Part shown: piece after piece, positions 27,001 to 34,513 of the stretch
Position numbering within the stretch: the stretch's first letter is position 1
How the letters are laid out: each line of letters starts with the position of its first letter
The notes under the pieces: generated by a model
The model's database searches: none
What the model was told of the DNA's origin: nothing
The model's input: only the letters and a program-made list of their open reading frames with translations
Assembly (NCBI GenBank): GCA_025057315.1
Contig: JANWXW010000050.1
Location: 99,308 to 163,307 of the forward strand
Direction: 5' to 3'
From: Myxococcota bacterium
GTDB lineage: Bacteria; Myxococcota_A; Polyangia; Palsa-1104; JAEUJZ01
Length of the DNA: 64,000 nt
Program-made: the position numbers and the translations under genes

Positions 27001-27157
27001 TGGTGGCTTCCTCGCCGCCCCAGATGGAACCATCTACGGTGCCACGGCGCGCGACCTGGTGCGTCTGACCCCGGGCGGGGCAGACCGGCGCGGGTCGCCG
27101 CTGCGAAACAACACCCAATCGCCGCTACAGCCGCGGATCTACCTGGAGACCCCGTGA
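24092..27157 (+). CDS. PilY1-like type IV pilus-associated protein
   Basis: 1021 residues from the ATG at 24092, which opens into a signal peptide (LLLCLAAMLAGPAAWA). The N-terminal half has an unrecognised domain with a Rossmann-like segment (GIPLMRGYLRRAGLDYEG). From about 540 onward it is a PilY1-type propeller: GGMRRWRTLLTIPQG, GGALYGLDVSDP and later YVADLDGRVWELD, which resembles the calcium-binding loop of PilY1. PilY1 proteins sit at the pilus tip, bind surfaces and control retraction and priming. The assignment is reinforced by four pilin-like genes directly downstream, the first overlapping by GTGA. Confidence 0.85.
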   Translation: MRLQPLLLCLAAMLAGPAAWADVRTFSAGSLIIPMDACYQAAQDQPYPSYCIDGKAPDDGIIKAYGLVYLLLKRGFTIYLIINPAKTTIDGVDLTLSRVGGPPVGLYNRSTRTFVNFTHQTTVHYRGAPFVIDVSEAASVLSLLHTDPRIQSFTSVAIHLAYENFSAPVSSRMNGVPPRIAVFVPPGSQGGVVGTEGIPLMRGYLRRAGLDYEGAYGTVASPGDIFDTLTEQDVINGALGSRYQVAWFPHYSAGSDDRPVLLKVRDFADQGGMIFAECASISTFESHSETQFMTTGGITINTLPQCYPGNTSGFRRGGEPSNFYTTCYNPRTPLGHSPGSRLEFPVPSSPFVQIGDFLFYKARGAVEDWRPRSGSSQRAGVVSLMRSADSNSSYNGQDIVSTTFKDNQPNKGQIIYFGGHFYGDSTAPATAGIRIVLNTLLFARPTLSTRYQARSQPVMAEIDGRLLLLMGSYMENNASIAAYSRASDINWPFPQVLGQFRAYDARNLTIGTQHFGSDQGSLWNAANLLPSPGSRVIYTSRQSGANATLVRLTQANLPALGTNPFGLPPGYTAADEAFLLARIHQAPFGGVDHSTAAVVGPQTVVPGGEGRPTMAYVGALDGMLHAIMVRGPQSQPGVEQWAFLPGEQLSSVRFNAAALDGSPTVGDIFESIGGMRRWRTLLTIPQGHGGGALYGLDVSDPLAPALLWQRGTAASGVLLAPAHATAMTICPTANNPFQSFVVVASARVTGAPGITVSALSGKDGSLLWQWSTGYTRTLPATGAIIPNDLPAPAALAASSPSAPCEDRVYVADLDGRVWELDTITGQNVNGSAPLADVGLTPGGRVQPIGAAPALYNDLGTGRRMLAVVTGGADWAHGGDTYALYVYDISAQARVPGRPSGVATLSFRQPFPPGHKGYAPPTVSGNDLYLLAATGTLGGSISATLGDAAVLYRVNLSSRQVTATMNLTKGAGGFLAAPDGTIYGATARDLVRLTPGGADRRGSPLRNNTQSPLQPRIYLETP

Positions 27158-27705
27158 GGCACAGAGGATACAACGGGTTCACCCTTCCAGAGCTGCTCGT
27201 GGTGCTGCTGCTGCTGGCCGTGGTGGCAACGCTCGGGTCCTTCACGCTACGGCACCGCAACCGGGCTGCTGCCGTGGCAGGCATGGCCCGGCAGCTCCAG
27301 CTGATGTGCTTGCAGGCGCGCGCCCGGGCCATGTGGAGCCGGAGCTTGGTTCGGATCCGGCTGGATCCCGACGATAGCGACAGAGACCACCGGGTGGCCA
27401 CGTTGCATGTTGCAACTGTGCCGGGGTTCAACCCAGCACCGCTGGCCTTTGGCCCGGCCGAGCAGTCCCTGCCGTGGCATCCGGAGGTGCGCATTGTGGC
27501 CGTTTCCCAGGGGGTGAATCTGGGTGGGGCCTCGCCCGTGGGAACGGTCGGGGTGACCTCGCTGACCTTCTTTCCGGACGGTGCGGTGGGGGTGGCTCCG
27601 GGGGTGCAGGGCGCCACCGTGTACCTTGCAGACAGCGCATCCCAGCACCCGCATCGGGTGGTCATCTTTGGCCGCACGGCCCTGGCCAAGGTGTTGGATC
27701 GATGA
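27154..27705 (+). CDS. minor pilin, FimT/GspH type
   Basis: 183 residues from a GTG overlapping the PilY1 stop. The prepilin-peptidase site is NG-FTLPELLVVLLLLAVVA, with the glutamate at position 5 of the mature protein. A GspH/FimT-like globular domain follows (AMARQLQLMCLQARARAM region). Minor pilins of this class are part of the priming complex that starts pilus assembly and carries PilY1 to the tip. Overlaps the next gene by ATGA. Confidence 0.87.
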   Translation: MRHRGYNGFTLPELLVVLLLLAVVATLGSFTLRHRNRAAAVAGMARQLQLMCLQARARAMWSRSLVRIRLDPDDSDRDHRVATLHVATVPGFNPAPLAFGPAEQSLPWHPEVRIVAVSQGVNLGGASPVGTVGVTSLTFFPDGAVGVAPGVQGATVYLADSASQHPHRVVIFGRTALAKVLDR

Positions 27706-28085
27706 GGCGGGTCGGTTCCCAGAGCGGGTTGACCCTGCTCGACGTGATGGTGGGAATCGCGTTGCTCGGCATCGGCGCTGCGGGGATCTTGGCCGTCGAG
27801 ATGGCCATTGTGTCAGCCAACCAGGAGGCTCGGCTGCTCGAGCAAGCCACACGTCTGGCAGAGGAACGCATGGAAAGACTTGTGTATGATGCAACGATTC
27901 CGACTCATGGCAGCGAGTCGATCGATGGACATGGATGCCGTGGCATCGGGTGCACACAACAAGGGACCATCTTCCAGCGGACTTGGACCGTGGGGCCGGG
28001 CTCGCCAACCTCACTGGCTGTGAGCGTCAGCTGGACGGACCGAGATGGCCGCACGCGCCAGGTGGTGCTCCATGGCTTACGCTAG
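27702..28085 (+). CDS. minor pilin, PilV type
   Basis: 127 residues. The class III leader and helix read SQSGLTLLDVMVGIALLG. The mature position 5 is Asp (LTLLD) where most pilins have Glu, an unusual change at the residue that helps methylation and assembly. A PilV-like helix (ATRLAEERMERLVYD) and a short beta region follow. The start is fixed by the ATGA overlap with the FimT/GspH gene. Confidence 0.82.
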   Translation: MRRVGSQSGLTLLDVMVGIALLGIGAAGILAVEMAIVSANQEARLLEQATRLAEERMERLVYDATIPTHGSESIDGHGCRGIGCTQQGTIFQRTWTVGPGSPTSLAVSVSWTDRDGRTRQVVLHGLR

Positions 28086-29106
28086 CGCCCCAAGGAGGCA
28101 TGGCCCCGTCGACAGGGGCCTGAGCCTGGTGGAGGTCCTGGTGGCCCTTGGCCTCTCTGCGGGCATCGCGCTGGGGGCGCTCACCATGGCCCAGGTGCTG
28201 TTTCAGACGCATCGCGACCAGGAACAAATCCACACGCTGTCCGAGAACCTGCGCGGCGCGCTTGCTCAGATGATGGCAGACATTCGCCTTGCGGGTGCGG
28301 GCCTGAGCAGTGGGGTTGCTCACAATGCCGCCGGAGGACCGGTGACACACATTCCAGCGGTGCGCGTCATCAACAGCAGCACCGGACCGGATCAGCTGGA
28401 ACTGCTGACGGTGCCTGGCTCCGCCGTGGTGACGGTGCTAGCACCGGTGCAGGCAAACAGCGTCCAGCTGCTGGTGGACAGCAGGGGAAGCGCCGCGTTG
28501 CAGAGCGGCGACTACCTCTTGCTAAGCGACTACACCCACGCCGTGCTCTACCGAGCGCAGAGCATCACGGATACCGTGCTTGGCGGCATCCCGGCCGTGG
28601 GGGTCGGCGTCTCGCCGGCGCCGTCCTTCCCAGTGACCCAGTTTCCCGCAGGGAGCCTGGTCATGCGAGCTGCGGTGGTGCGCTATTCCATCGGGCCCGG
28701 GACGGCCGTCGGAATGCCAGAAACCTCCCTGCTGCTTGTGGAGGATGGAGCACCGCTGGGGACAACGACGCAGACCGGCGCGGTGGCAGAGCACATTTAT
28801 GACATGCAAATCGCCGTCGGCATTGACGGCATTGGTGGCCACGCAGCCGATGGGAATCTAACGGAAGTGGGTCTGATGGCTGGGGACGATGAATGGGTGT
28901 TCAATGTCCCTGGCGAGTCCCTGCCCCCAGCTCCCTTTGTCCTACGCGCCCTGCGCGTCGTGCTGGTCGGGCGTACTCCATTGGAAGGCTCCCAACTGGG
29001 GCCCGGACGACCCGCAGCGGAAGACCACCCTGCCGGCGCTCCCGATCGTTTTCGCTGGCGAGTCCAGCGAGAAGTCATCATGATCCGGAACATGGTTTTG
29101 CGATGA
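28072..29106 (+). CDS. minor pilin, PilW type
   Basis: 344 residues from the ATG at 28072, which overlaps the PilV gene by 14 bases. The prepilin site is RGLSLVEVLVALGLSAGIA with E5 present. The helix continues into LSENLRGALAQMMADIRLAG, typical of PilW. A large globular domain follows, with phrases such as YLLLSDYTHAVLYR. Part of the pilus-tip priming complex. Overlaps PilX by ATGA. Confidence 0.86.
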   Translation: MAYASAPRRHGPVDRGLSLVEVLVALGLSAGIALGALTMAQVLFQTHRDQEQIHTLSENLRGALAQMMADIRLAGAGLSSGVAHNAAGGPVTHIPAVRVINSSTGPDQLELLTVPGSAVVTVLAPVQANSVQLLVDSRGSAALQSGDYLLLSDYTHAVLYRAQSITDTVLGGIPAVGVGVSPAPSFPVTQFPAGSLVMRAAVVRYSIGPGTAVGMPETSLLLVEDGAPLGTTTQTGAVAEHIYDMQIAVGIDGIGGHAADGNLTEVGLMAGDDEWVFNVPGESLPPAPFVLRALRVVLVGRTPLEGSQLGPGRPAAEDHPAGAPDRFRWRVQREVIMIRNMVLR

Positions 29107-29609
29107 GACGACGGGAAGAGGGGATGATCGTTGCCGTGGTCATGACCGTCATGATCGCCATGACGTTGGTGGCCATGATCGGGCTGAGCCTGATGCAGAC
29201 CTCGCTGCGGACCGTTGGCATGCAGCGCGAGGCTGCGCGGGCCCTCTACTGCGCCGAGGCAGGGCTGGCCGCGGGACGGATCCTGCTAGCCCAACGCGTG
29301 GGCTTGTGGAACACATACCTTTCCTGCGGTCAGGCCTGCCCGAGTGGATATCCCATCACCGGAGCCGCCGCGCCGGATGGCAGTGCCACCTATAGCGTGC
29401 ACATCGAGGACAATGTCGATGAGTTTCCGCCGCAGGCAAACAACCCCTTTGTGGACAACGACCTGACCGTGGTCATGGTCGCACGATGCACGGACGCACG
29501 CCTGCCACCCCGGACGATCCGGCAGCATCTGACCTACGACTACCGACAGCTGCCAGATTACCGCGCTCAGCTGGGGTTCGGACGCGCCGGGGCACGCAAC
29601 CAAAACTAG
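29103..29609 (+). CDS. minor pilin, PilX type
   Basis: 168 residues. The short N-terminus MRRREEGMIVAVVMTVMIAM matches the PilX class, where the leader ends at Gly before a long hydrophobic helix; the helix continues into QREAARALYCAEAGLAAGRI, a hallmark of PilX-N. It completes the order PilY1-FimT/GspH-PilV-PilW-PilX. Major pilin, motor and secretin genes are not in the window, so this is a tip-complex operon only. Confidence 0.84.
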   Translation: MRRREEGMIVAVVMTVMIAMTLVAMIGLSLMQTSLRTVGMQREAARALYCAEAGLAAGRILLAQRVGLWNTYLSCGQACPSGYPITGAAAPDGSATYSVHIEDNVDEFPPQANNPFVDNDLTVVMVARCTDARLPPRTIRQHLTYDYRQLPDYRAQLGFGRAGARNQN

Positions 29610-29742
29610 CCCAGACCAGGCAAGGCCTATGCAAGGGCTGTTTCCCGACCAGCGAGCGGGAGCAAGCACCCTGGGTGCCGTGCCAGCCGGTCTGGACACG
29701 GCCAGGGGAGCAACGCGTGCACGGCGAGGGCAGCCGAGTCGC

Positions 29743-30732
29743 TCAGTTTAGCCTGGCAGCGATGTCGGCGGCGATGATGTCAAGCAGCGGGGCGACGGCA
29801 CGGCTTCCCACGGCGGCAGCGGGGTCGGCATGGCTGAAGGGCACCGGCGGCAGCGGATAGCTGCGTTCCAGGCGCAGCCGCCCATCGCGGAGCAGCACCA
29901 CGTGGAGGCGCCCGCTCAGGACCAGCGGGCCGAACTCCCCATGGCTGATGGTGACGCCAAGCGCCTCAAAGCGGGCCATCAGCGTATGGTGTGCCCCAAC
30001 AGCCAGCGAGACGGCCAGGGCATCTTGACCACCTATCAGCCCAACGGCGCGCACGGGGATGGCCTGAATCCGCTGCCGCGCCAGGTGGGCGACCAGCGCC
30101 TGCTGCGCCCCCAGGCCCATGCCGTACAGACCGGCTGGCGTCTGCCCCGCTGGCTCGCCGACGATGTGCACCGCCACGCGCACCTCTTCGGCCCGTCGCC
30201 CAGGCGGGGGCGGAGCCAGGTCGGGCGGCGGTGGAGTCGGCTCGGGCGATGGCTGGGGCGGAGCCAGGTCGAGCGGCGGTCGCTCCTGGGGGGGGCCCTC
30301 TAGGGGCTGAGGAGCTGGTCGCGGTCCCGGCCGTCGCGACGATGTCCGCTCCGGTCGTGGCGGGCCAGGGCGCACCGGATCAGCAGCCTCCAGCAGAGGC
30401 CGCAGCTGCGCCCCCAGGGCAGTCACAAGATCATCCAGATGCTCCAGGTCTCCATGCACCTGCACCTTCTGGCCCCGCGCATTGGCCTCCAGGCGCACGC
30501 GGTGCCCGGCCTCCACCTCCACCCGCCCCTGCACGGTCACCTCGCTCTCGCCCTGTCGGGCCTCGACGCGCACCCCGGCCAGTTGGGCCCCCAGGGCGCG
30601 GCCGATCTCCGGCCCCAGCGCAGCCAAATCGGCCGGGCTGGCAAAGGGGGCAACCTGCACCGGGACGCTCCGCGGTGGCGCAGCCAGGGCCGTCGCATAC
30701 AGCAACATGATGATCAGGCAGGCCGGGCGCAT
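29743..30732 (-). CDS. exported two-domain protein with Pro-rich linker
   Basis: 329 residues. A signal peptide (ACLIIMLLYATALAA) leads to an N-terminal alpha/beta domain (PVQVAPFASPADLAALG, then beta strands of alternating charge). A linker of about 75 residues is almost all Pro with Asp-Leu-Ala repeats (PPLDLAPPQP). A second alpha/beta domain of 130 residues follows. The N-terminal domain is reminiscent of TolB-N-like folds, but this is only an impression. Periplasmic; function unknown. The start was set at the signal peptide. Confidence 0.65.
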   Translation of the reverse strand: MRPACLIIMLLYATALAAPPRSVPVQVAPFASPADLAALGPEIGRALGAQLAGVRVEARQGESEVTVQGRVEVEAGHRVRLEANARGQKVQVHGDLEHLDDLVTALGAQLRPLLEAADPVRPGPPRPERTSSRRPGPRPAPQPLEGPPQERPPLDLAPPQPSPEPTPPPPDLAPPPPGRRAEEVRVAVHIVGEPAGQTPAGLYGMGLGAQQALVAHLARQRIQAIPVRAVGLIGGQDALAVSLAVGAHHTLMARFEALGVTISHGEFGPLVLSGRLHVVLLRDGRLRLERSYPLPPVPFSHADPAAAVGSRAVAPLLDIIAADIAARLN

Positions 30733-30821
30733 AGGTGGCGCACACAGGAAAAACGGCCCCCAGCCCCCTGTCAAGACCGGGTCCAATGTTGCCGCTGGCG
30801 GGGGCGGCAGCAGAGGCGTAC

Positions 30822-30850
30822 TTGCGAGGCAGGAACGAGGCTGCTACCGT
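30822..30850 (+). promoter_or_regulatory. promoter candidate
   Basis: TTGCGA and TACCGT (preceded by GC) are spaced exactly 17 bases, 35 bases upstream of the lipoprotein ATG at 30885. Confidence 0.4.
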
Positions 30851-30884
30851 TGTCTTGGCTTGGCCGTTACGTGAGGAAGTCGCG

Positions 30885-31349
30885 ATGAGGACAAGGGTTT
30901 TCGGTGCGCTCGGCTGTCTCCTTCTGGTCGTTGGCTGCGGGGAGCCGCCCCCAGATACCACACCGGGCGTACGCATCCTCAGCCCGGTGACCAACCAGGT
31001 GCTCCCGCCGTATCGGGCCATTGAGGTGACCTTCGCCATCAGTGGCATCGACCCGGACAGCCCGCCCGACGCCAGCGGCAAGCGACCGCCGTTCCGCTTG
31101 GAACCGAGTCAAATCAAGCGGCCTGGCTACGGCCGGGTGGTGGCGTACCTGAACGGGACCACCATCCAGGCGGTATCCGCCAAGGAAACCGAGCCGATCA
31201 CGGTCCCCAGCCCGCCATATGGCAATGACCCCAAAGACATCGTGCTGCCCGGTCCGGCGCGCATCAGCCTGTTTCTGCAGTACAACGACGGCACCCCGGT
31301 GACGCCCCAGCGCCCCGGGGAGGTCACCGTCAGCATCGCGGCCCAGTGA
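30885..31349 (+). CDS. small lipoprotein
   Basis: 154 residues. GAGGAAG at good spacing fixes the ATG at 30885. The signal peptide ends in the lipobox VVGC. The mature part has an Ig-like or cadherin-like look (GVRILSPVTNQVLPPYRAIEVTFAISG), then a Pro/Lys-rich loop and LFLQYNDGTPVTP. No family is assigned. It probably decorates the outer membrane. Confidence 0.7.
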   Translation: MRTRVFGALGCLLLVVGCGEPPPDTTPGVRILSPVTNQVLPPYRAIEVTFAISGIDPDSPPDASGKRPPFRLEPSQIKRPGYGRVVAYLNGTTIQAVSAKETEPITVPSPPYGNDPKDIVLPGPARISLFLQYNDGTPVTPQRPGEVTVSIAAQ

Positions 31350-31520
31350 GCCCAGCACGCAGCCCCCTGTTGGGCCAGCGCGGATCCCCAGACCGGGCCG
31401 CAGAATTGCCCTCCTGCTCTGAGCGCGCACCATCCTGCGCCCATGCCCAGGGGCCGTGGTCAAGCTGGGGGCGATGGACGCCCAGCGGGCCTGGGCCGAC
31501 TGGCCGCGCCACGGATGGGC

Positions 31521-31887
31521 AAATGACCTCCCATGCTAGCGGGGTCACCCAAGTCGGCGGGCGCCTGTTGGCCTTGCCCAGCAACGAGGACTCCGGCGCC
31601 CACCTGCGAGTCCACGACGTGACCAACGCCGCCAAATCCGCAGGCCCCGCAGGATCTGCTTGCGGGTCGGCCAGTTCTGGCTGCGGCCCGAGGCTTCTGT
31701 CCACCATCTGGTGGCGGGTGAAAAACGAGCCCTGGCCGCTTCCTTGGGGTGGCCTGCGAGTGCCCGAGAGGCCCCCGTCGGGGTGCCACGGCAGATGGCC
31801 TATTACGGGGCGCCGCCGACCCACCCCGGAGACGGTGAGGGTGCCACCATCGCCATGGACCTGGATCCAGCCACCGGGCGCATCTAA
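31521..31887 (+). pseudogene. possible decayed gene fragment
   Basis: A protein-like stretch in one frame (MTSHASGVTQVGGRLLALPS, then SGAHLRVHDVTN) loses sense near 31640. In another frame, sense seems to resume and ends MAYYGAPPTHPGDG and IAMDLDPATGRI before a stop. This is what a frameshifted remnant of a propeller-like surface protein would look like. Neither frame has a full domain. Confidence 0.3.
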
Positions 31888-31919
31888 GGGGCCGACACCC
31901 GCCGCAGGCTGCTGATTCT

Positions 31920-32278
31920 GCAAGAGGACTCTCTACAACCTCCGCACAAAGGGGAAGCCGGCGGAGGGCTGGCTAGCAAAAAAAAAATTCTGCATGGGCG
32001 ATGGGCGTGACAGCCAGCCTCCGCTGGAATCCAAACATACAATCAAAATCAAAATAAATAAAACAAATCAGACTGCCGGACGGGACTGCACCGCCTCCAC
32101 TGGCTCCACATACTCACATATTCCATATTCCACGAACCATTCATTTCCCACGCTCCACATCCGGCAGCCTGATGCGAGGCAGCATATCGAGATGTAGCAG
32201 ACATGGCAAGGGGTTTATTTTCCATTTTGCTGCCCCTATGTGCTGGTTCTATTTTGATGGAATGATATCTGTAAATTG
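31920..32278. other. AT-rich gene-free island
   Basis: Composition drops sharply here compared with the rest of the window: it holds runs such as eight or more A near 31979, an A/T-rich patch at 32040-32070, and TTTATTTTCC near 32213. No coding frame is supported. It may be a regulatory region, a relic of an insertion, or a matrix for a nucleoid protein. Confidence 0.45.
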
Positions 32279-32305
32279 TTGACACGATCTGGCTCGATGT
32301 AGAAC
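32279..32305 (+). promoter_or_regulatory. promoter candidate for the epimerase gene
   Basis: A perfect TTGACA (32279-32284) is followed after 15 bases by TAGAAC. The downstream epimerase start at 32365 leaves a leader of about 50 bases. Confidence 0.4.
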
Positions 32306-32364
32306 AGGAGTTGCCTCCTGGTGGGGAAACAGGCATGCTGGCCGTCCCAGGCAGTGGAGGCACC

Positions 32365-33282
32365 GTGCGCATCTTTGTAACCGGAGCAAGCGGCTTCATT
32401 GGCAGCCGCCTTGTACGCGACCTGCTCCGCCGGGGCGAAGAGGTGGTTGCCATTACGCGCGACCGTCGGCGTCTGGGCAGTGGTGGCGATCGCTTTCAGG
32501 TCGTGCAGGGCGATCCGGCCCAGGCAGGGCCATGGCAAGAGCAACTTGCGGGCTGCGATGCGGTGGTGGCGTTGGCCGGAGAGCCCCTGGTCGGTCGGCG
32601 GTGGACAGGGGCATTTCGCGCGCGCATCACCCAGAGCCGCATCGGCGGCGTCGAGCGGCTGGTGGAGGCGCTGGCGCGTGTGCCCAGCGAAAAGCGCCCG
32701 GCGGTGCTGCTGTCGGCCTCTGCCATCGGCTACTATGGCGACCGGGGAGCAGAGGAGCTGACGGAGGATAGCCCGCCCGGAACGGGGTTTTTGGCCGACC
32801 TGTGCGTGCGTTGGGAGGCGGCGGCGCGCGGGGCGGCCGAGCTGGGCCTGCGCGTGGTGACCCTCCGGCTGGGCGTCGTTCTGGGCGAGGGGGGTGCCCT
32901 GCGGCGGATGGTCCCCGCCTTCCGCGCCTTTGTCGGCGGGCCGATCGGCTCCGGGCACCAGTACCTGTCTTGGATCCACATGTCGGACGCTGTAGGCCTC
33001 ATCTTGATGGGCCTGGACCGCCGGGACGTGCAGGGTCCGATCAACCTGACCGCGCCGGCGCCGGTGACCATGGCTGAGTTCGCCCGCACCCTCGGGCAGG
33101 TGCTCCATCGCCCGGCGCTGCTGCGCGTGCCGGGGCCGCTGGTGCGCTTGGCATTGGGCGAGGCCGCCAGCGTCCTGCTCGCGAGCCAGCGCGTGCTGCC
33201 GCGGCGGGCGCAGCAGCTCGGCTACCGGTTCCAGTATCCCCACCTCCCGGATGCCTTATCTGACTTGGCGCCGCGACTGTGA
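32365..33282 (+). CDS. TIGR01777-type NAD(P)-dependent epimerase/oxidoreductase
   Basis: 305 residues. A GTG at 32365 was chosen over an upstream ATG (32335) because GGAGG precedes it and the family begins exactly with MRIFVTGASGFIG, the dinucleotide-binding Gly motif. Other hallmarks are VVALAGEPLVGRRW, SASAIGYYGDRG (Tyr of the short-chain dehydrogenase fold), LRLGVVLGEGGAL, YLSWIHMSD, and a DUF1731-like tail (LLASQRVLPRRAQQLGY). Cytoplasmic. In other bacteria (YfcH) the substrate is unknown; sugar-nucleotide-like substrates have been supposed. Confidence 0.9.
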   Translation: MRIFVTGASGFIGSRLVRDLLRRGEEVVAITRDRRRLGSGGDRFQVVQGDPAQAGPWQEQLAGCDAVVALAGEPLVGRRWTGAFRARITQSRIGGVERLVEALARVPSEKRPAVLLSASAIGYYGDRGAEELTEDSPPGTGFLADLCVRWEAAARGAAELGLRVVTLRLGVVLGEGGALRRMVPAFRAFVGGPIGSGHQYLSWIHMSDAVGLILMGLDRRDVQGPINLTAPAPVTMAEFARTLGQVLHRPALLRVPGPLVRLALGEAASVLLASQRVLPRRAQQLGYRFQYPHLPDALSDLAPRL

Positions 33283-33341
33283 TACCATCGCGCCGCATGC
33301 GCTGCGCCGCACCGAAACCCGCCCAATCCAATGGAGGCCCC

Positions 33342-34397
33342 ATGTGGCGTTCTCTGCTCGTTCTGTCCCTGTGTGTGCCCCTGTCCGGGTGCATCATCGT
33401 GGACCCTGGCCCAGGCCCTGGCCCTGGTCCAGGTCCAGGCCCCGGTCCAGGCCCGGATCCGGCTCCGATTCCCCTGCCGGGCAGCGGCGCCGCCCGACCG
33501 GCCTGCGGCACCCCCTTTTCCCTCATCGCGGTCAGCGCCGCCTCTCCTGACCCCGGGCAGGCCGGCTACATCATCACGGCCAGCGCCGGTGCCTACCGCA
33601 TCACCTGGGCTGGCTTTCGCGAGTTCCGCGGCTCGATCTTCTCTGCCCCGGGGGCCATGACGCGGTTCTTCCCGGGCTGCCGCGACGGGAGCTGCGCGCT
33701 CTCGTCAGCCGAGGACCAGGTGGTGCTCAACGGCTCTGACCGGGACCGCATCGACTTTGTCAGCTTTCCAGCCTCGGGCAAGCGCAGCGGGTTCGACGTC
33801 GAGATCCGCGGCGGCGTGACGTTTTTTGACCTGCTGGTGGACGGCCTTCGGCAGCCTAACCGGGTGATCTTCGTCAGCGCAGAGACGCAGCAAATCGCCT
33901 CGGCGCCCTCCATGCCCTTCGGCCTGGCCATGATGCTGCCCGGCAGCGGCCGCCCCAAGCCGCCGGCCAATGTGGAGGCTTATCTCATCCAGGCCTCGCC
34001 CATGCCCCCGCGGATGCCCGACAACACCTTCGGCGTCGCCTGGAATGGTGTGGACGCCTGGGTGCTGGACTGGCAACCCGAGCTGACCGGTTGCCCCCAT
34101 GAGTTTCGTGGGTCGGTCTTTGCCGACGCGCCCTTTACCGACGTGCTCGGTGGCCGGGGCCTGCAGCCGCGCCGCGACGTGGTGGACTTCCAGCCTGGCC
34201 AGGCCGTCATCCACTTCGTGTCCCTGGGCAACATGAGCCGGGGGGAGATTCCCAGCTTTACCTTTCGCACGGCGAGCACCCGCGTCTATTTCGACCTGGT
34301 GTTCGATGGCGTCGAGGCGGTGCGCAGGGTCCTCTTCCTAAGCCAGGGGCAAGCCTCGACCAACAACGTCATGCCCTTCGCCCTGGGGACGCGGTAG
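33342..34397 (+). CDS. lipoprotein with a Pro-Gly linker and two copies of one domain
   Basis: 351 residues. GGAGG fixes the ATG at 33342. The signal peptide ends in the lipobox LSGC and leads into a linker of about nine Pro-Gly pairs. Two related domains follow. Domain 1 ends with FFDLLVDGLRQPNRVIFVS and MPFGL; domain 2 ends with YFDLVFDGVEAVRRVLFLS and MPFAL. Each also contains EFRGSIF or EFRGSVF and a Cys near it. It is thus an internal duplication of a roughly 140-residue domain. No known family; the protein is likely surface-exposed. Confidence 0.78.
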   Translation: MWRSLLVLSLCVPLSGCIIVDPGPGPGPGPGPGPGPGPDPAPIPLPGSGAARPACGTPFSLIAVSAASPDPGQAGYIITASAGAYRITWAGFREFRGSIFSAPGAMTRFFPGCRDGSCALSSAEDQVVLNGSDRDRIDFVSFPASGKRSGFDVEIRGGVTFFDLLVDGLRQPNRVIFVSAETQQIASAPSMPFGLAMMLPGSGRPKPPANVEAYLIQASPMPPRMPDNTFGVAWNGVDAWVLDWQPELTGCPHEFRGSVFADAPFTDVLGGRGLQPRRDVVDFQPGQAVIHFVSLGNMSRGEIPSFTFRTASTRVYFDLVFDGVEAVRRVLFLSQGQASTNNVMPFALGTR

Positions 34398-34480
34398 GGC
34401 CCGGCCCCTAGCTGTCCAGCGATCGCGGGGCCAGGGCCTGGGGCAGGAGCGGAACGCCGGCGTAGGATTGCGATTTTTTT
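34398..34480 (+). terminator. possible intrinsic terminator between convergent genes
   Basis: GGCCCGGCCCC (34398-34408) can pair with GGGGCCAGGGCC (34427-34438) with one bulge. A run of seven T lies at 34474-34480, but it is 35 bases from the stem; a second small stem (CGCCGGCG) lies between. The position between two convergent genes supports a terminator role. Confidence 0.35.
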
Positions 34481-34513
34481 GATTTGGAGTTGGCTCGGCG
34501 AACCGCCACCCGG

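Noticed and set aside
29611..29696. CCAGACC and GGTCTGG as a terminator between the pilus operon and the convergent gene
   Set aside because: The arms are about 70 bases apart and no T-run follows, so an intrinsic terminator is not supported.
33400..33470. The CCAGGCCCTGG-type repeat as a regulatory or mobile repeat
   Set aside because: It simply encodes the Pro-Gly linker of the lipoprotein in frame.
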